Shown here one piece after another: positions 18,968 to 29,900 of a stretch of 47,438 nt of DNA; within the stretch, counting starts at the first letter, position 1; every line of letters starts with the position of its first letter. A model generated the notes under the pieces. It was not told the DNA's origin, searched no databases, and was given only the letters and a program-made list of their open reading frames with translations. The translations under genes were made by a program, and so were the position numbers. Origin of the DNA: Stentor roeselii (Eukaryota; Ciliophora; Heterotrichea; Heterotrichida; Stentoridae); NCBI GenBank assembly GCA_006503475.1, contig RSEH01000323.1, positions 1 to 47,438 on the forward strand. Direction: 5' to 3'.

Positions 18968-21250
18968 ATGGACTTTTTAGAGAATTTTAAAGTGAGGTTT
19001 GAGAAGATTTGTCTTGTTGAGAAGGGAAAAAAAGTGAATTTTTTTGGGCTTTGTGAAAAAGTTACACTTTTTGATGGGTTTTTTGAAGAGTGCAAAGTCA
19101 GTTGTTTGAAGTTTTCTGGAAATAAGGAAAAAGTTTTAGAAGAAGCTGAAAAGTTTTTAAAGGATTTTCTGAAGGTTTATGAGAAGGTGATTAAGAAGAT
19201 CATTGTTTTTCAGCATATGGGGAAAAGATTTCATTTAACCTTAGCGATAAAAGACTACTACAGGCCTAAACCAGGACTTGACTTTTCCAGTGAATCTTTG
19301 AAAAAACTATACAAAAAGCTACTAAAGACACTAACAAAATTTCATTATTTATCAGTTCCTAGCTCTGAGTACTTCTGTCTTTCAACCGAGACTAACAGTC
19401 TTCTGTTACTCCCAAGTCAGGAAGCTTCTTCTTCACCATCTAAAAACTATTCATCTTTACTCTCAACTATTTCCGAGCTGATCCTCTCAAGTTCAGACCC
19501 ATTATCAAAAGACCTGAATTCTCTATCATTTTCAATCGAGTCCTTCACATGCCTGGAGTCCATTTTTTACTCTTGCTTCTCAAGTCTTCCCAAAGAAATA
19601 AATTCCAACCATCCTCTTTCCTTAAAGCTTTCTAAAATCACTTCAACTTACCAACTTCCTCTAAGCCACAGTGGCGCAGTGACCAGTCTAGCAATTAATG
19701 AAAATTTTTCAATGATCGCGACGGGGTCAATCAGTGGCGAGGTGCAAGTTTTGGACTTTTTGAAAAATGAGGAAATCTGCATGATTAAGCCTTTATCAGG
19801 AGCTGTTTACTTTCTGGAATTCTCAAGAAATAGTCAAGTACTCATCTCAGGAGGAGCAGACCAAATAGTAGGCCTTTTATCACTAAAGCGAAAAAAGATC
19901 CTATACAAGCGAAAAGGCCACAAGTCCTACATGAACTGTCTGAGCATTTCACCCGATTCGAAATTCGCAGTGACCGGTGGTGACGATGCAATAGTCCAGT
20001 TATGGGACCTTCAAAGTTGCACGCTACTGCATAGTTTAAAAGGTCACGGAATGGACTTAAAAGAGGGTCAAAACGTTTTATGCTGCGACATAAATTCAAA
20101 AAACCTTTCAGTCACCGGCGGAGCCGACGGTTACATAAAGATCTGGAGACTCGAATGGAAATGCTTGGAAGGTTCAGTCACTGGCCATGACCAGCTAGTT
20201 CCTTACAACGAGCGCCGAGGAAGGCCAGGAGGTTTCGAAGACTTCATCAAGCAGCAGATGATAGCAGCTGAGTCCCGATACGACGTCATAAACTGCGTCA
20301 AAATCCTCCACAACGGGCAGTTTTTCTTATCCGCTGGCGAAGACGGAGTCGTCCGACTTTGGGACTTGCTCATGAAAGAAAAGCTCTTCGAAATCACTGC
20401 TCATCGCTTCGGCAGGTTCAGCGGCGTTCGTTGTTTGACTGTCACTAAAAATGACGCACTGGTTATTTCAGGAGGCGTCGACGGGTGCCTCTGTTTTATT
20501 GACTTGAAGCTCAGGGCACAGGTCTTTCATCAGCAGGTCCATTGTTCAGCTTATAACGGCGGGGTTTCGTGTTTGGCAGTCACTCCGAATGACAAGCTGA
20601 TCATCGCTGGAGGCAGCGACGCTTCAATAGTGACGGTTGAGATTGAGTCGAAAGTCATTACCAGGTACCTCAAAATTCACTCTAATCTTGTACTTGGCGT
20701 TAAAATCGTTGATGATCGAAAAGTGATCAGCTATGGACTTGATGGCCTTTGCCAAGTTTGGGACCCGGCCGATGGCCGGGTCGTTTTTTCACTTCCAGAA
20801 AGGCATAAAGGGTTTATCACTGCTGTGATTGTTGTTCACTTGATTCGAGAAGTCGTCACTGGAGCCTTCTCTGGACATCTCAGGTTTTGGAGTGTTGATG
20901 AAAAGAGGCTCAAAAGTCAAAAAATCGCACATTTTGGGAATGTCAGCTTTTTAGCTAATACGTCTGAGGAAAAAATGTTTATCAGTGGAGGATCTGATGG
21001 ATTTGTTAAGGTCTGGCATGCTGCTACTCGAATTTGTGTTCAGAGCTTGTTCTGTTGTCAACAGTCTATCATTAATGCCAGGATGGATGCTCGGGGAAAG
21101 TTCATTATTGCTGCTGGACATAAAAGAAAAGTTTATCTGTGCAACTTGGAAAATGGGGAAGTTGAACATGTTGAAAAACACTTCAGAATGATACAGATTA
21201 AGAGGAACTCTCCTGAATTTGCAGTCTTTATTGAATATTTAGATTATTGA
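18968..21250 (+). CDS. WD40-repeat protein with N-terminal helical domain
   Basis: 760 residues. The first ~220 are helical (Leu/Lys/Ser-rich, including LKKLYKKLLKTLTKFHYLSV). They could be a strongly degenerate kinase-like fold, but no kinase motifs remain, so I leave them unnamed. From ~225 to 735 I count about eleven WD40 units, such as HKSYMNCLSISPDSKFAVTGG followed by VQLWDL, and DGVVRLWDL, enough for one propeller plus part of another. It would be a scaffold for protein complexes. The ATG at 18968 follows the previous stop by 9 nt. The C-terminus and stop lie in a 16-nt tandem repeat that sets where the frame ends. Mid-gene GC content is higher than in its surroundings, and a perfect hairpin lies at 20762-20782. 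Confidence 0.85.
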   Translation: MDFLENFKVRFEKICLVEKGKKVNFFGLCEKVTLFDGFFEECKVSCLKFSGNKEKVLEEAEKFLKDFLKVYEKVIKKIIVFQHMGKRFHLTLAIKDYYRPKPGLDFSSESLKKLYKKLLKTLTKFHYLSVPSSEYFCLSTETNSLLLLPSQEASSSPSKNYSSLLSTISELILSSSDPLSKDLNSLSFSIESFTCLESIFYSCFSSLPKEINSNHPLSLKLSKITSTYQLPLSHSGAVTSLAINENFSMIATGSISGEVQVLDFLKNEEICMIKPLSGAVYFLEFSRNSQVLISGGADQIVGLLSLKRKKILYKRKGHKSYMNCLSISPDSKFAVTGGDDAIVQLWDLQSCTLLHSLKGHGMDLKEGQNVLCCDINSKNLSVTGGADGYIKIWRLEWKCLEGSVTGHDQLVPYNERRGRPGGFEDFIKQQMIAAESRYDVINCVKILHNGQFFLSAGEDGVVRLWDLLMKEKLFEITAHRFGRFSGVRCLTVTKNDALVISGGVDGCLCFIDLKLRAQVFHQQVHCSAYNGGVSCLAVTPNDKLIIAGGSDASIVTVEIESKVITRYLKIHSNLVLGVKIVDDRKVISYGLDGLCQVWDPADGRVVFSLPERHKGFITAVIVVHLIREVVTGAFSGHLRFWSVDEKRLKSQKIAHFGNVSFLANTSEEKMFISGGSDGFVKVWHAATRICVQSLFCCQQSIINARMDARGKFIIAAGHKRKVYLCNLENGEVEHVEKHFRMIQIKRNSPEFAVFIEYLDY
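20762..20782 (+). repeat. Perfect 9-bp GC-rich inverted repeat inside the WD40 gene
   Basis: gacccggcc, a 3-nt loop, then ggccgggtc, followed by a T run. It encodes WDPADGRV in frame. It would form a strong hairpin in RNA or single-stranded DNA, and is unusual in this AT-rich DNA. Confidence 0.7.
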
Positions 21251-21277
21251 ATATTTAGATTATTGAATATTTTGATC
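21230..21277 (+). repeat. 16-nt tandem repeat spanning the WD40 gene's stop
   Basis: attgaatatttagatt occurs at 21230-21245 and 21246-21261, with a third diverged copy at 21262-21277. As 16 is not a multiple of three, each copy is read in a different frame, and the stop TGA lies inside the second copy. Confidence 0.85.
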
Positions 21278-21897
21278 AATTTTGATATTATAGGAGAAAT
21301 TAGTAAAAATTTAAGAGATTGATTTTTTGAGATTCGATTTACCTTAGGAATAAATTTTAGAGGAATATTAATTAAGGACTTGGATTCTTGTTAAGATTTT
21401 TAGTCTGGTTCTCTAGAAAAGTTCAAGAAAATTTCAAATGCTTGACAGAAATATTTTGTACTAAAAAGATTAAAATTTTCAAAGATTTTAGGAATAAAGG
21501 CAGGAATCAGTCAGGTTTGAACTTGGAGAGGTACTGATGATGACTGAGTGAAAAATACTTTCACTTATTAGAAATTTTAAAAAAAGTTTTACTATTAAGA
21601 ATAAAGGAAGATTTCAAATGAAATTTTGAAGGAAATACAAGAATCTTCCTTTGGTATGGCAAGAACCATTGAGAAAGGCAAGGAAACTGCTCAGACATAT
21701 TGGAAAGATATACAATAAACTTACTGACTCATTTGTGAGTTAAGTCCTTTTTCATTACTGATCAATATCCTCAGTGAATTTCCATTTTCTTAGATATTTT
21801 TTCCAGAACTGTATTCTTTATGTTATAAATATTAATAATCATACGAAATATCTTTTAACCACTTTAAAAAGTATCAACAGCCTCAAAATAATCCGCG
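21251..21897. other. Intergenic stretch without a clear gene
   Basis: About 650 nt beyond the WD40 gene, AT-rich. Apart from the end of the 16-nt repeat I see no coding frame or RNA element. Confidence 0.5.
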
Positions 21898-22095
21898 ATG
21901 ACAGCCAGCCTTTTATCTTCCCAGCCAAAGGTTCAAATTTTAAATCTTAAAATCAAACGAATCCTCATCACATCCTTGCGAAACCCTTCCAAGATACCTT
22001 CCAGACCTACATATGAAAAATATGTATTGCAATCAAAAATCCCTAAAAAGATACCAAAAATATCCAATTCCATCCTCAAAACCAGAAAATCCTAA
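21898..22095 (+). CDS. Possible small basic protein
   Basis: 65 residues, MTASLLSSQPKVQILNLKIK..., very Lys/Ile/Ser-rich with ATG start and TAA stop. It resembles in composition the other small basic proteins of the window. It lies head-on (convergent) to the coiled-coil gene at 22158, 62 nt away. No domain is recognised, and at this length it could be chance. Confidence 0.35.
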   Translation: MTASLLSSQPKVQILNLKIKRILITSLRNPSKIPSRPTYEKYVLQSKIPKKIPKISNSILKTRKS

Positions 22096-22157
22096 AAACA
22101 AAAAAAAGGCTTCAACAAGAACCGAACCCTAGAAATAAACAGATTTAATTAAAAAAT

Positions 22158-23471
22158 CTAAGTGCTACCAAGGCACATCTTTTGAGTATACCTCCTCCAT
22201 ACCCCTCTGCTGTTCTTCTTGTAAATCGTTTGAACATAAATGGAATTCAGCTGGCTTTCAATCCAAACATGCCACTTATGGAAAGGAATTCCCATTTTCA
22301 ACGCTTTCGCATAAAGCTCTGTTGAAGAAGCGTTTATTATGTTGTCCATGTGAGGCGAGTTCATTTTCACTGCTTGGACACTCAGCGCAAAGTATTCTTC
22401 AGGAGGAGACCTTCTTTGGACCTTTTCTGGAGAAATTTTTATGGAAGCTGTTTGGTCTGTTGTTAAAAGTTTTAAATAGCTGTAGCTTGATGCTCGATGC
22501 AATTTCATGAATTTCGTTGAAGAGTTGCCGAGTTGGGTGTTGTCTTCGAATGAGTCGATGGCTTGATCGGATTCGTTTTCGAATAACTCTACTAGTTCAT
22601 CTTCGAGGCTTAACATTTCGAGTTGGGAACCAGCTCGACAGACATCTCCAGCTCGTATAGGACTATCAGTTTCCTTTAAAAACTTGATAGACAAGTCCTC
22701 TTCCAACTTCTCACACTGCATTTTAGTCCTATAAAAAACTGAATTAAGTACCTGATACTCCTGATGAATTTTTTCATTCTGTTCCTTATAAAAACTCTTC
22801 TGTTTTTCAGCATCCTTCAAAGCCTCCTGAGTTTTTTCCAATTTCCTAACAACTTTAAAATATTCATCACCTTGTTCAACAAATTTTTTCTGCAAAGCAT
22901 CAAATTTAGCTGCAAGAGAACTTTTTTCCTTTTCCATCTCCCATCGTTTTTTTTCAATTTCTTCAATTTGCAAGTAATGAAATTTCTTCAAATAATCAAC
23001 TTCTTCATCAGTTCCTTTAACACTCGCTTCTTTGGCTTTTTCCCTATTCAATCGATTGAGTTCAGCCGAGTTAAGAAGCATCATTTCTTCAGTTTCAGCA
23101 AGCGTTTTATTAAGATTTTCATAACGTTCATCACTGATTCGAAGAGAGTCCTGCAGGGCTTCGACGTCTTTGCTTAAATGAAGAATTTTATCCTGAGATC
23201 TGAGAAGTTTCGTTTTCGTGCAGGAGACTTTCGCTGAAAGTTTATCGTTTTCGTCTAAGAGTTCAAGGGCGAGCTGCACTGCTGACAAGAGATCTTTTTC
23301 GCGTTGAGTCACGACTGATATCACGTCTTCAAGTTCTTCTAAAATTGAGACTCGGTGATGAGCTTGTCGCCCTCGACGCTCGAGGAAAGTTAAGCTTAGG
23401 TCTTGGGTGAAACCGTTCAGAAGTTCACGTAAATAGTGAGTATCGGCTCGGTTTAATATGCTTGTTTTCAT
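22158..23471 (-). CDS. Coiled-coil protein
   Basis: 437 residues. Residues ~45-265 are nearly continuous coiled coil (Glu/Lys/Leu heptads such as LEALQ... and EEVDYLKKFHYLQIEEIEKK). The rest is a Ser-rich, partly structured C-terminal domain ending WESQLNSIYVQTIYKKNSRG-like (W and Y-rich). Near residues 63-82, LLSAVQLALELLDENDKLSA resembles the CC1 box by which BICD/TRAK/HAP1-type adaptors bind dynein light intermediate chain (AAxxGxxLLExNxxL), but the two key positions are AV rather than AA, and the Gly is Ala. A cytoskeletal adaptor is possible but unproven. It lies last in a leftward cluster, 503 nt downstream of the giant coiled coil. Confidence 0.75.
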   Translation of the reverse strand: MKTSILNRADTHYLRELLNGFTQDLSLTFLERRGRQAHHRVSILEELEDVISVVTQREKDLLSAVQLALELLDENDKLSAKVSCTKTKLLRSQDKILHLSKDVEALQDSLRISDERYENLNKTLAETEEMMLLNSAELNRLNREKAKEASVKGTDEEVDYLKKFHYLQIEEIEKKRWEMEKEKSSLAAKFDALQKKFVEQGDEYFKVVRKLEKTQEALKDAEKQKSFYKEQNEKIHQEYQVLNSVFYRTKMQCEKLEEDLSIKFLKETDSPIRAGDVCRAGSQLEMLSLEDELVELFENESDQAIDSFEDNTQLGNSSTKFMKLHRASSYSYLKLLTTDQTASIKISPEKVQRRSPPEEYFALSVQAVKMNSPHMDNIINASSTELYAKALKMGIPFHKWHVWIESQLNSIYVQTIYKKNSRGVWRRYTQKMCLGST

Positions 23472-23974
23472 TATTATTGGATGGATTTTAATGTGTTTTT
23501 TTTAAAGTGGATTTAAGAGATAGTGGATTTTTAGAGAATTTTGGAGTGAAGGGCTTTAGAGGGTGTTAAAATTACTTTAAGGTGGAATTGAAAGTTTAGA
23601 AAAAGATTTATGTTTTGATGTTTTTGTTTTTGATTTTAGAATGAGATTAGGTTTTATTGGGATTTGGTATATTGAAAGGGTTTTAGAAAGTAGGGATGAG
23701 GAAGGGACTGTCTGAAAGAATTAAATTCGATAAAAAGGGAGCCAGTTAATTTAAAAATGAACTTTGTTTATTTCCTTAAAAAACTCATCTAAACATGAAA
23801 GATTTTCTCCTGATCCTAGCCGTTCCTCTCTCTCTCATTTAAAATTCTCCAATCATCACCACCAAAAATCCCATCTCATAAATCTCCTATCAATAATCAT
23901 CCAAAATCTCAAAAAATTCCTGAATTTTCTCTTCCACCTCAAATCATATCTAAAATTATTAAATTATTACCAGA
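23472..23974. other. Spacer between two leftward coiled-coil genes
   Basis: About 500 nt with strong strand bias: purine-rich on the + strand from 23480 to 23740, pyrimidine-rich after 23760. It probably holds the promoter of the 22158-23471 gene and the 3' region of the giant gene. I see no credible gene; a forward frame near 23764 lacks an ATG start and is compositionally trivial. Confidence 0.45.
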
Positions 23975-26900
23975 CTACTTCTTCTTATTAAAAATTCCCC
24001 ATTTCTTCGAACTTGGAGACTGCTCAACCCGAACCCCAAGCTGAGCCTGGATGACTTGCAAACTTTTCATCGAGTCTTTATCGATCTTTTTAATTCCTTT
24101 CGAGAAATTTATCACTGAAGTCTTCAAGTACTCCAAGTCAATGCTTCCCTCTTGTCTGATCTTGTTGTCTAAGTTCCGAATCTCGCCTTGAAGTGCTTTA
24201 ATGCTGATGTTGTTTAAACGGATTCTTTCTTTTTTATCTTCAAGCTTCTGGGAAAGATTTTCGATTATTTTTGATTGTTGAATGCTTTTCGAAGGAGCGT
24301 CGAGAGACTCGTCGATGCTTATGTCGATTTTTTCGAGGTTTCCTTGGCTTTCGTCGGAAACTATTGAGTCGCTGGACTGGTAACGGATGATGAAATTCGC
24401 GTGGCCTAGGATTTTTTTACACCATTTGATGACTATTTCAGGGACTTGGTTTTGGATTATGTATTCGATTTCGAGTAAAAGGTTTTGGAGGTTTGGAACC
24501 GGGTCCAGAGATTCACCAGATTTCTTCACAAGGTAATGATCAAGGCTAATCTCAGGCACTTCAGAGTGAATCGGACTTGAAAAGCTCATCGGACTCATAG
24601 CAGACTCAGGAGTTTTCCCCTTCACCGGGTAAAAAGTATCACAAAATTCCATACACATCACAAGTTTCGCTTTAGTTTTCATAATCTTAACAGTATCATT
24701 AGCCAAATACAGTTCTTTTTCAGTTTTATTCACTTTTTCCTTATATTTTTCAATAGAATTCTGCAAGTTGTCAATAGTTTCCTGAAGATTTTTATTTAAA
24801 CTATCAAGATCCGAACATTTCTGGTTGATTTGATTGATTTCACTTGTAAAATTTTCTTCATTTTCAGAGATGGTTTTTTTATGTCTTATTTCCATTTGAT
24901 TCACAGTCTTTTCCAAAGAAGAATTTAAATTTTCTAAGCTTTGAATATATTCCTTCATGACTTTGACGTCTTTTTCCTTTTCTTCCAGTTTTTTTTCATA
25001 CGTTTCAACCTGAAAGTCAAGACTTTGCTGAGTATTTTTAATAGATTCATTAAGCAAGTCAATCTGAGACTCAAGGTCCTGATTCGCCTCTTGTTCTTTC
25101 AATAATTTGTTCTTGAGACTTGCAACTTCTTCTTTGATTTTTTCAGAATTTTCAAGAATTTGTATTTTTTCAGTTTCAAGACTTTCGTAATAAACTTTAA
25201 GATTTGTAAAGTCAGACAAGGAATTTTCTAGTTCTTGCTTAATTGAAACTATTTCTGAGTCTTTTCTAGTTAAAATTTCTTTCACTTCAAACAACTCATG
25301 AGAAGTTTCAAGAAGTTTCAAATCAAGTTCACCTGATTTTTTGATGGACTTTTGAAGAACTTCTTCTTTTTCCTGCAATTTTTTTATTTGTTCGTTGTTT
25401 TTTTCCTCTGAGCTTAGAATGAGGTAGTCTTTATCTTTGAACATCTGACATAATCGAGCAGAGTCCTTTAAAGTCATCTCTTTTCCCAGAAGATTCGAAA
25501 TTTCAGTTAAAAAGAATGAAACTTCTGATAATAAAATCTGGAGATCTGAGGTTTTTGAAGGAAAAGTGAAGGAAAACTCGTAACAAAAGTTGAGTTTTTC
25601 AGGTTTTTTCAGAAGAAGATTTGAAATCTCGAGTTGGGTTCTTAGCTGATTTTCTAGATTCAAGATTTTTGAGTCATTTTCAGTCAATTGTTGATGCAAG
25701 GTCGTGTTTTCAGCTTCAAGACTCTCAAGATGCATGATTTTTGAGTCACTTTCAGTCAGTTGTTGATGTAAAGTCGTGTTTTCAGCTTCAAGACTTTCAA
25801 GGATTGAACGAAGATACTCGCTTTCTTCTGAAGACTTTTTTAATGATGATAAAGCTGAAACTATTTCTGATAATTTTGAAGAAATTTCTGAGTTTTCTTT
25901 GCTAAGGTCTGATATTTTTTTTAAGTTTTCTTGAATTGTTTGTTCTTTTTGAGATAAAAGGTTTTTTAAGGAATTTTCGGACTCGTAAAAGTCATCGCAA
26001 AGATTGGATAAGGACTTTACGTGGGATTCACTTGTTTTTAAGGAACTTTGGGATAGTTTGAGTTGTTCTGAGAGGTTTTTTTCTTTTTCTATGTTTTCTT
26101 CAATTGTTTTTTGGAGATCTGCTTTTTCTTTTAGGAGAGTTTGGATGTTCGGAAATTGTTTTTCATGATTTTCAAGAGATTCTGAAAGTTTTTGGCTTTC
26201 TTTGTGCTTTTGTTGAAGTTCTTCTGATAATATTTTTATTTCTTCTTGTTTTTGTTGAAGTTCTTCTGAGAGTTTTTTGTTTACCTCGTGTTTTTGTTGG
26301 AGTTCTTCTGATAATTTTTGGTTTTTTTCAAGTTTTTGTTGAAGTTCTTCTGATAATTTTTTAATTTCTTCATGTTTTTGTTGAAGTTCTTCTGATGATT
26401 TTTGGCTTTCTTCATGTTTTTGTTGAAGTTCTTCTGATAATATTTTTATTTCTTCTTGTTTTTGTTGAAGTTCTTCTGACATGTTTATATTTTTTTTAGA
26501 TTTTTGTTTGAGATCTTCTGATAATTTTTGTAATTCTTCATGTTTTTGTTGAAGTTCTTCAGATAATTTTTTGTTTTCTTCATGTCTTTGTTGAAGTTCT
26601 TTTGATAATTTTTGGTTTTCTTCATGCTTTTGTTTAAGTTCTTCTGATAGTCTCAGTTTTTCTGTAGATTTTTGTTTGAGATCTTCTGAGAATTTTTGGT
26701 TTTCTTCTTGTTCTTGTTGAATTTTTTTTGATAATTTTTGGATTTCTTCATGTTTTTGTTGAAGTTCTTCTGATAGTTTTTGGATTTCTTTTTGTTTTTG
26801 TTGAAGATCTTTTGATAGACTCATATTTTCTGTAGATTTTTGTTTGAGATTTTCTGATAATTTTTGGATTTCTTCATGTTTTTGTTGAAGTTCTTCTGGT

Positions 26901-29900
26901 AGGCTCATGTTTTCTGTGGATTTTCGTTTCAGATCTTCTGATAAATTTTGGATTTCTTCGTGCTTTTGTTGAAGTTCATCTAACAAGCTTGTATTTTCTG
27001 TAGATTTTTCTTTGAGATCTTCTGATAATTTTTTGATTTTTTCTTGTCTTTGTTGAAGTTCTTTTGATAATTTTTGGTTTTCTTCATGATTTCTTTGAAG
27101 TTCTTTTGATAATTTTTGGTTTTCTTCATGTTTTTGTTTGAGATCTTCTAATAATTTTTTGATTTTTTCTTGAAGTTCTTCTGATAATTTTTGGTTTTCA
27201 TCATGTTTTTGTTGAAGTTCTTTTGATAATTTTTGGTTTTCTTCGTGATTTTGTTTGAGATCTTCTAATAATTTTTTGATTTTTTCTTGAAGTTCTTCTG
27301 ATAATTTTTGGTTTTCTTCATGTTTTTGTTGAAGTTCTTTTAATAATTTTTGGTTTTCTTCATGTTTTTGTTGAAGTTCTTCTGATAGTTTTTGGATTTG
27401 TTGAGAACTTTTATTGAGTTCTACTGACTGACTATTGAGTAAATGATTTAATCTGTTTTTTTCGCTGGTCAGTTCTTCGATTTGTTTTTCGCCTTGACCC
27501 AGAGAATGTTCATTCTCATTAATAACTATTTTAGTAGCTTTAAGTTCATTTTCAAGGATTGAAACAAGCAGAATCTTGGCTTCTAAATCAGAGTTGGCTA
27601 ACTTTAACTGCTCTTGACAGTCATAAAGCTGCTGCGAGGTGTCTTTTAATGCAGAATCAAGAGAAGACTGTGAATTTTTAAAAGATTGAAGCGATTTTTC
27701 GTATTCTTCTTTAAGAAAATCCTGCTTTTTCGAAATTTCTGAATTTTTTTCAAGAATTTTTTCAAATTCTTCGATTTTTGTTAGAAGTTTTTGATTTTCT
27801 AGTAATAAAGAATTTTTTTCTTCCTCAAGATGAGATTTTTCTGATTGAAAATCTTTTTTTTGATTTCTGAAATGATTGATTTCTTTTTCCAGTGTTTTTA
27901 TTGAGTCCTGCTGTGTTTTTTGTAAGGATTGGCTTTCATATAATGATTTTTCCGAGGCTTCAATTTTCATTTCAAGGGATTTGATGACTTCCTGAAGGTT
28001 CTTGCATTCTTTTTCAATAAAATTTTCCTGGTTTTCATATTCTTGCAGTTTCTTTATTTGACTATCAATCAAGTTTTCTTGTTTTTTAAATAATTCTTCT
28101 TGATTTTCTTTTTCAGTTCTTAATATTTGGAGCTTACTGATTGTTTCATTGCAATTTTTTTCAGTTTCAAGGAACTTTTCTTTAACTTCCTGTAATTCCT
28201 TAAAGATTTCACTTTTTTCTGTCAAAACGACTTGATAAGTATTTTGAAGTTGTTCAAAATTCCTTAAAATTATCAAATTTTCATTCTGAATTTTTTCTTT
28301 ATCATTTAAACTAGAATTAAGCTCTTCTTTCAGTACTTTAATTTTTTTTTCATGAACCTTTTGCTGTTCAATACTATTTTGATTGAAATCATTAATCTCT
28401 TTATCCTTTTTTTCAAGAATTTCCTTTATAGTGACTAATTCTTTGACCTTTTCATTGATTTTATTGATTTGATTGTTTTTATCTGTAATGATTTCCTCAT
28501 AATTGACCTGATTATCAATAAAGGACTGTTTATACTGAGTCAGTTCGAAGTCCTTTTCCTTTAGTTTCAACTCCAAAGTCTTCAACTGCTGGTCAAGGTC
28601 GACACTTTTTTGCCCTTTTTGGTGTTTTCGGTCTTCACCTAAATTTCTCAATCTTTCAATTTCCTTATTCGCTTTAAACAAATTTTCACAACAAACACTG
28701 AACTCAACTTCCTTTTTTTCAATGTTTTTTTTGGAAATTTCAAGATCTTTCAAGCATTTTTCATAAAGATTTTCGAAATGATTCACTTTTTTCTTATTTT
28801 CTTCCAAATTTTTCGCTAGTTTTCGAAGGTCTTCTAAATATTTTCCATTAATTTTAGAAGATTCCTGGATTTCCAAGTCTTTAGAATCAATAATTTTTTC
28901 CATATTTTTCGAATGTTCTTCAAATCTTTTCTTAACTTCAATCAACTTACTTATTTCTTTTTCCTTAATAGCAAGTTTATCTAAAATTCCTTCAAATTCC
29001 TTAAATTTTCCTTTATTTTTTCTACTCTCTTCCTGAATTTTGCTAAATTTTTTTTTATTTTCCAAATAAACTTCTTTAATCTTCACAAAACTTTCTTCAA
29101 TTTTATCAACTTTCAAAGAAAAATTCGAGAATTGACTAAAAACATTAGAAAACATGTTAAAACAATTTTCCGTCAATTTCGTAAAAATTTCCTGAACCTC
29201 TTCTCGCGACCTATTTGACTGAATCAAGTCGACACTAGCCAAGAACTGTTCAGGTATTCCTTTAAAATCAAAAAAGTTCTCAGCAGTGATAGGAGCAGAG
29301 ACAGAGACATCTTGAATCCTTTCATTTTCAAAAGGCAATTTAAACTGTGAGACCTGCACAGAATGAACCATTAAATCATCTAAAGCACTTTTAGCTTTAC
29401 CGACTTGAACAGAAGTTCCAGGTCTGCTTATTTTCTGAACAAGTGATTTTTTCATTGAAAGAGAATATTTTACATCAATATTTTCTCTTATCAAATCAAA
29501 AATCTTCATTTTTAAAGGCTCGATTTCTTTCGTCTTCTTGCAAGGAATCAATTCCGCTGAGTCTTTAATGAAAGATTTTGAAAGACTTGCAAGACGTTCA
29601 AAGTTTTTTTCAAGAATTGAGTTAACAGCTTGAAGTTTTTGAACTTCAGTTTCATATTGAGAGGAAATAATTTCAATAGATGTCGGAATTTGACTGCTTT
29701 TTGATGAAATTTTTTGAGTTATTTTTATCAGGTCTCGCTCTTCTCGAACTTTAAAAAGTTCTTCTTGTAGATCTTTTACTTGTTTTTTTAAACTGTGCTG
29801 TCGTCGAGAGTGGTCGGAAACTGTTTCGTAGATTGGACTGCGAGAGGATCTTTGGACTGGAGTGAAATTTCTTTCTTTTAGTAAAATTTTACTTTGAGGC

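Noticed and set aside
20762-20788. Bacterial-type terminator or sign of horizontal transfer
   Set aside because: It is in frame inside a WD40 exon of an otherwise typical ciliate gene, so a functional bacterial terminator is not plausible.
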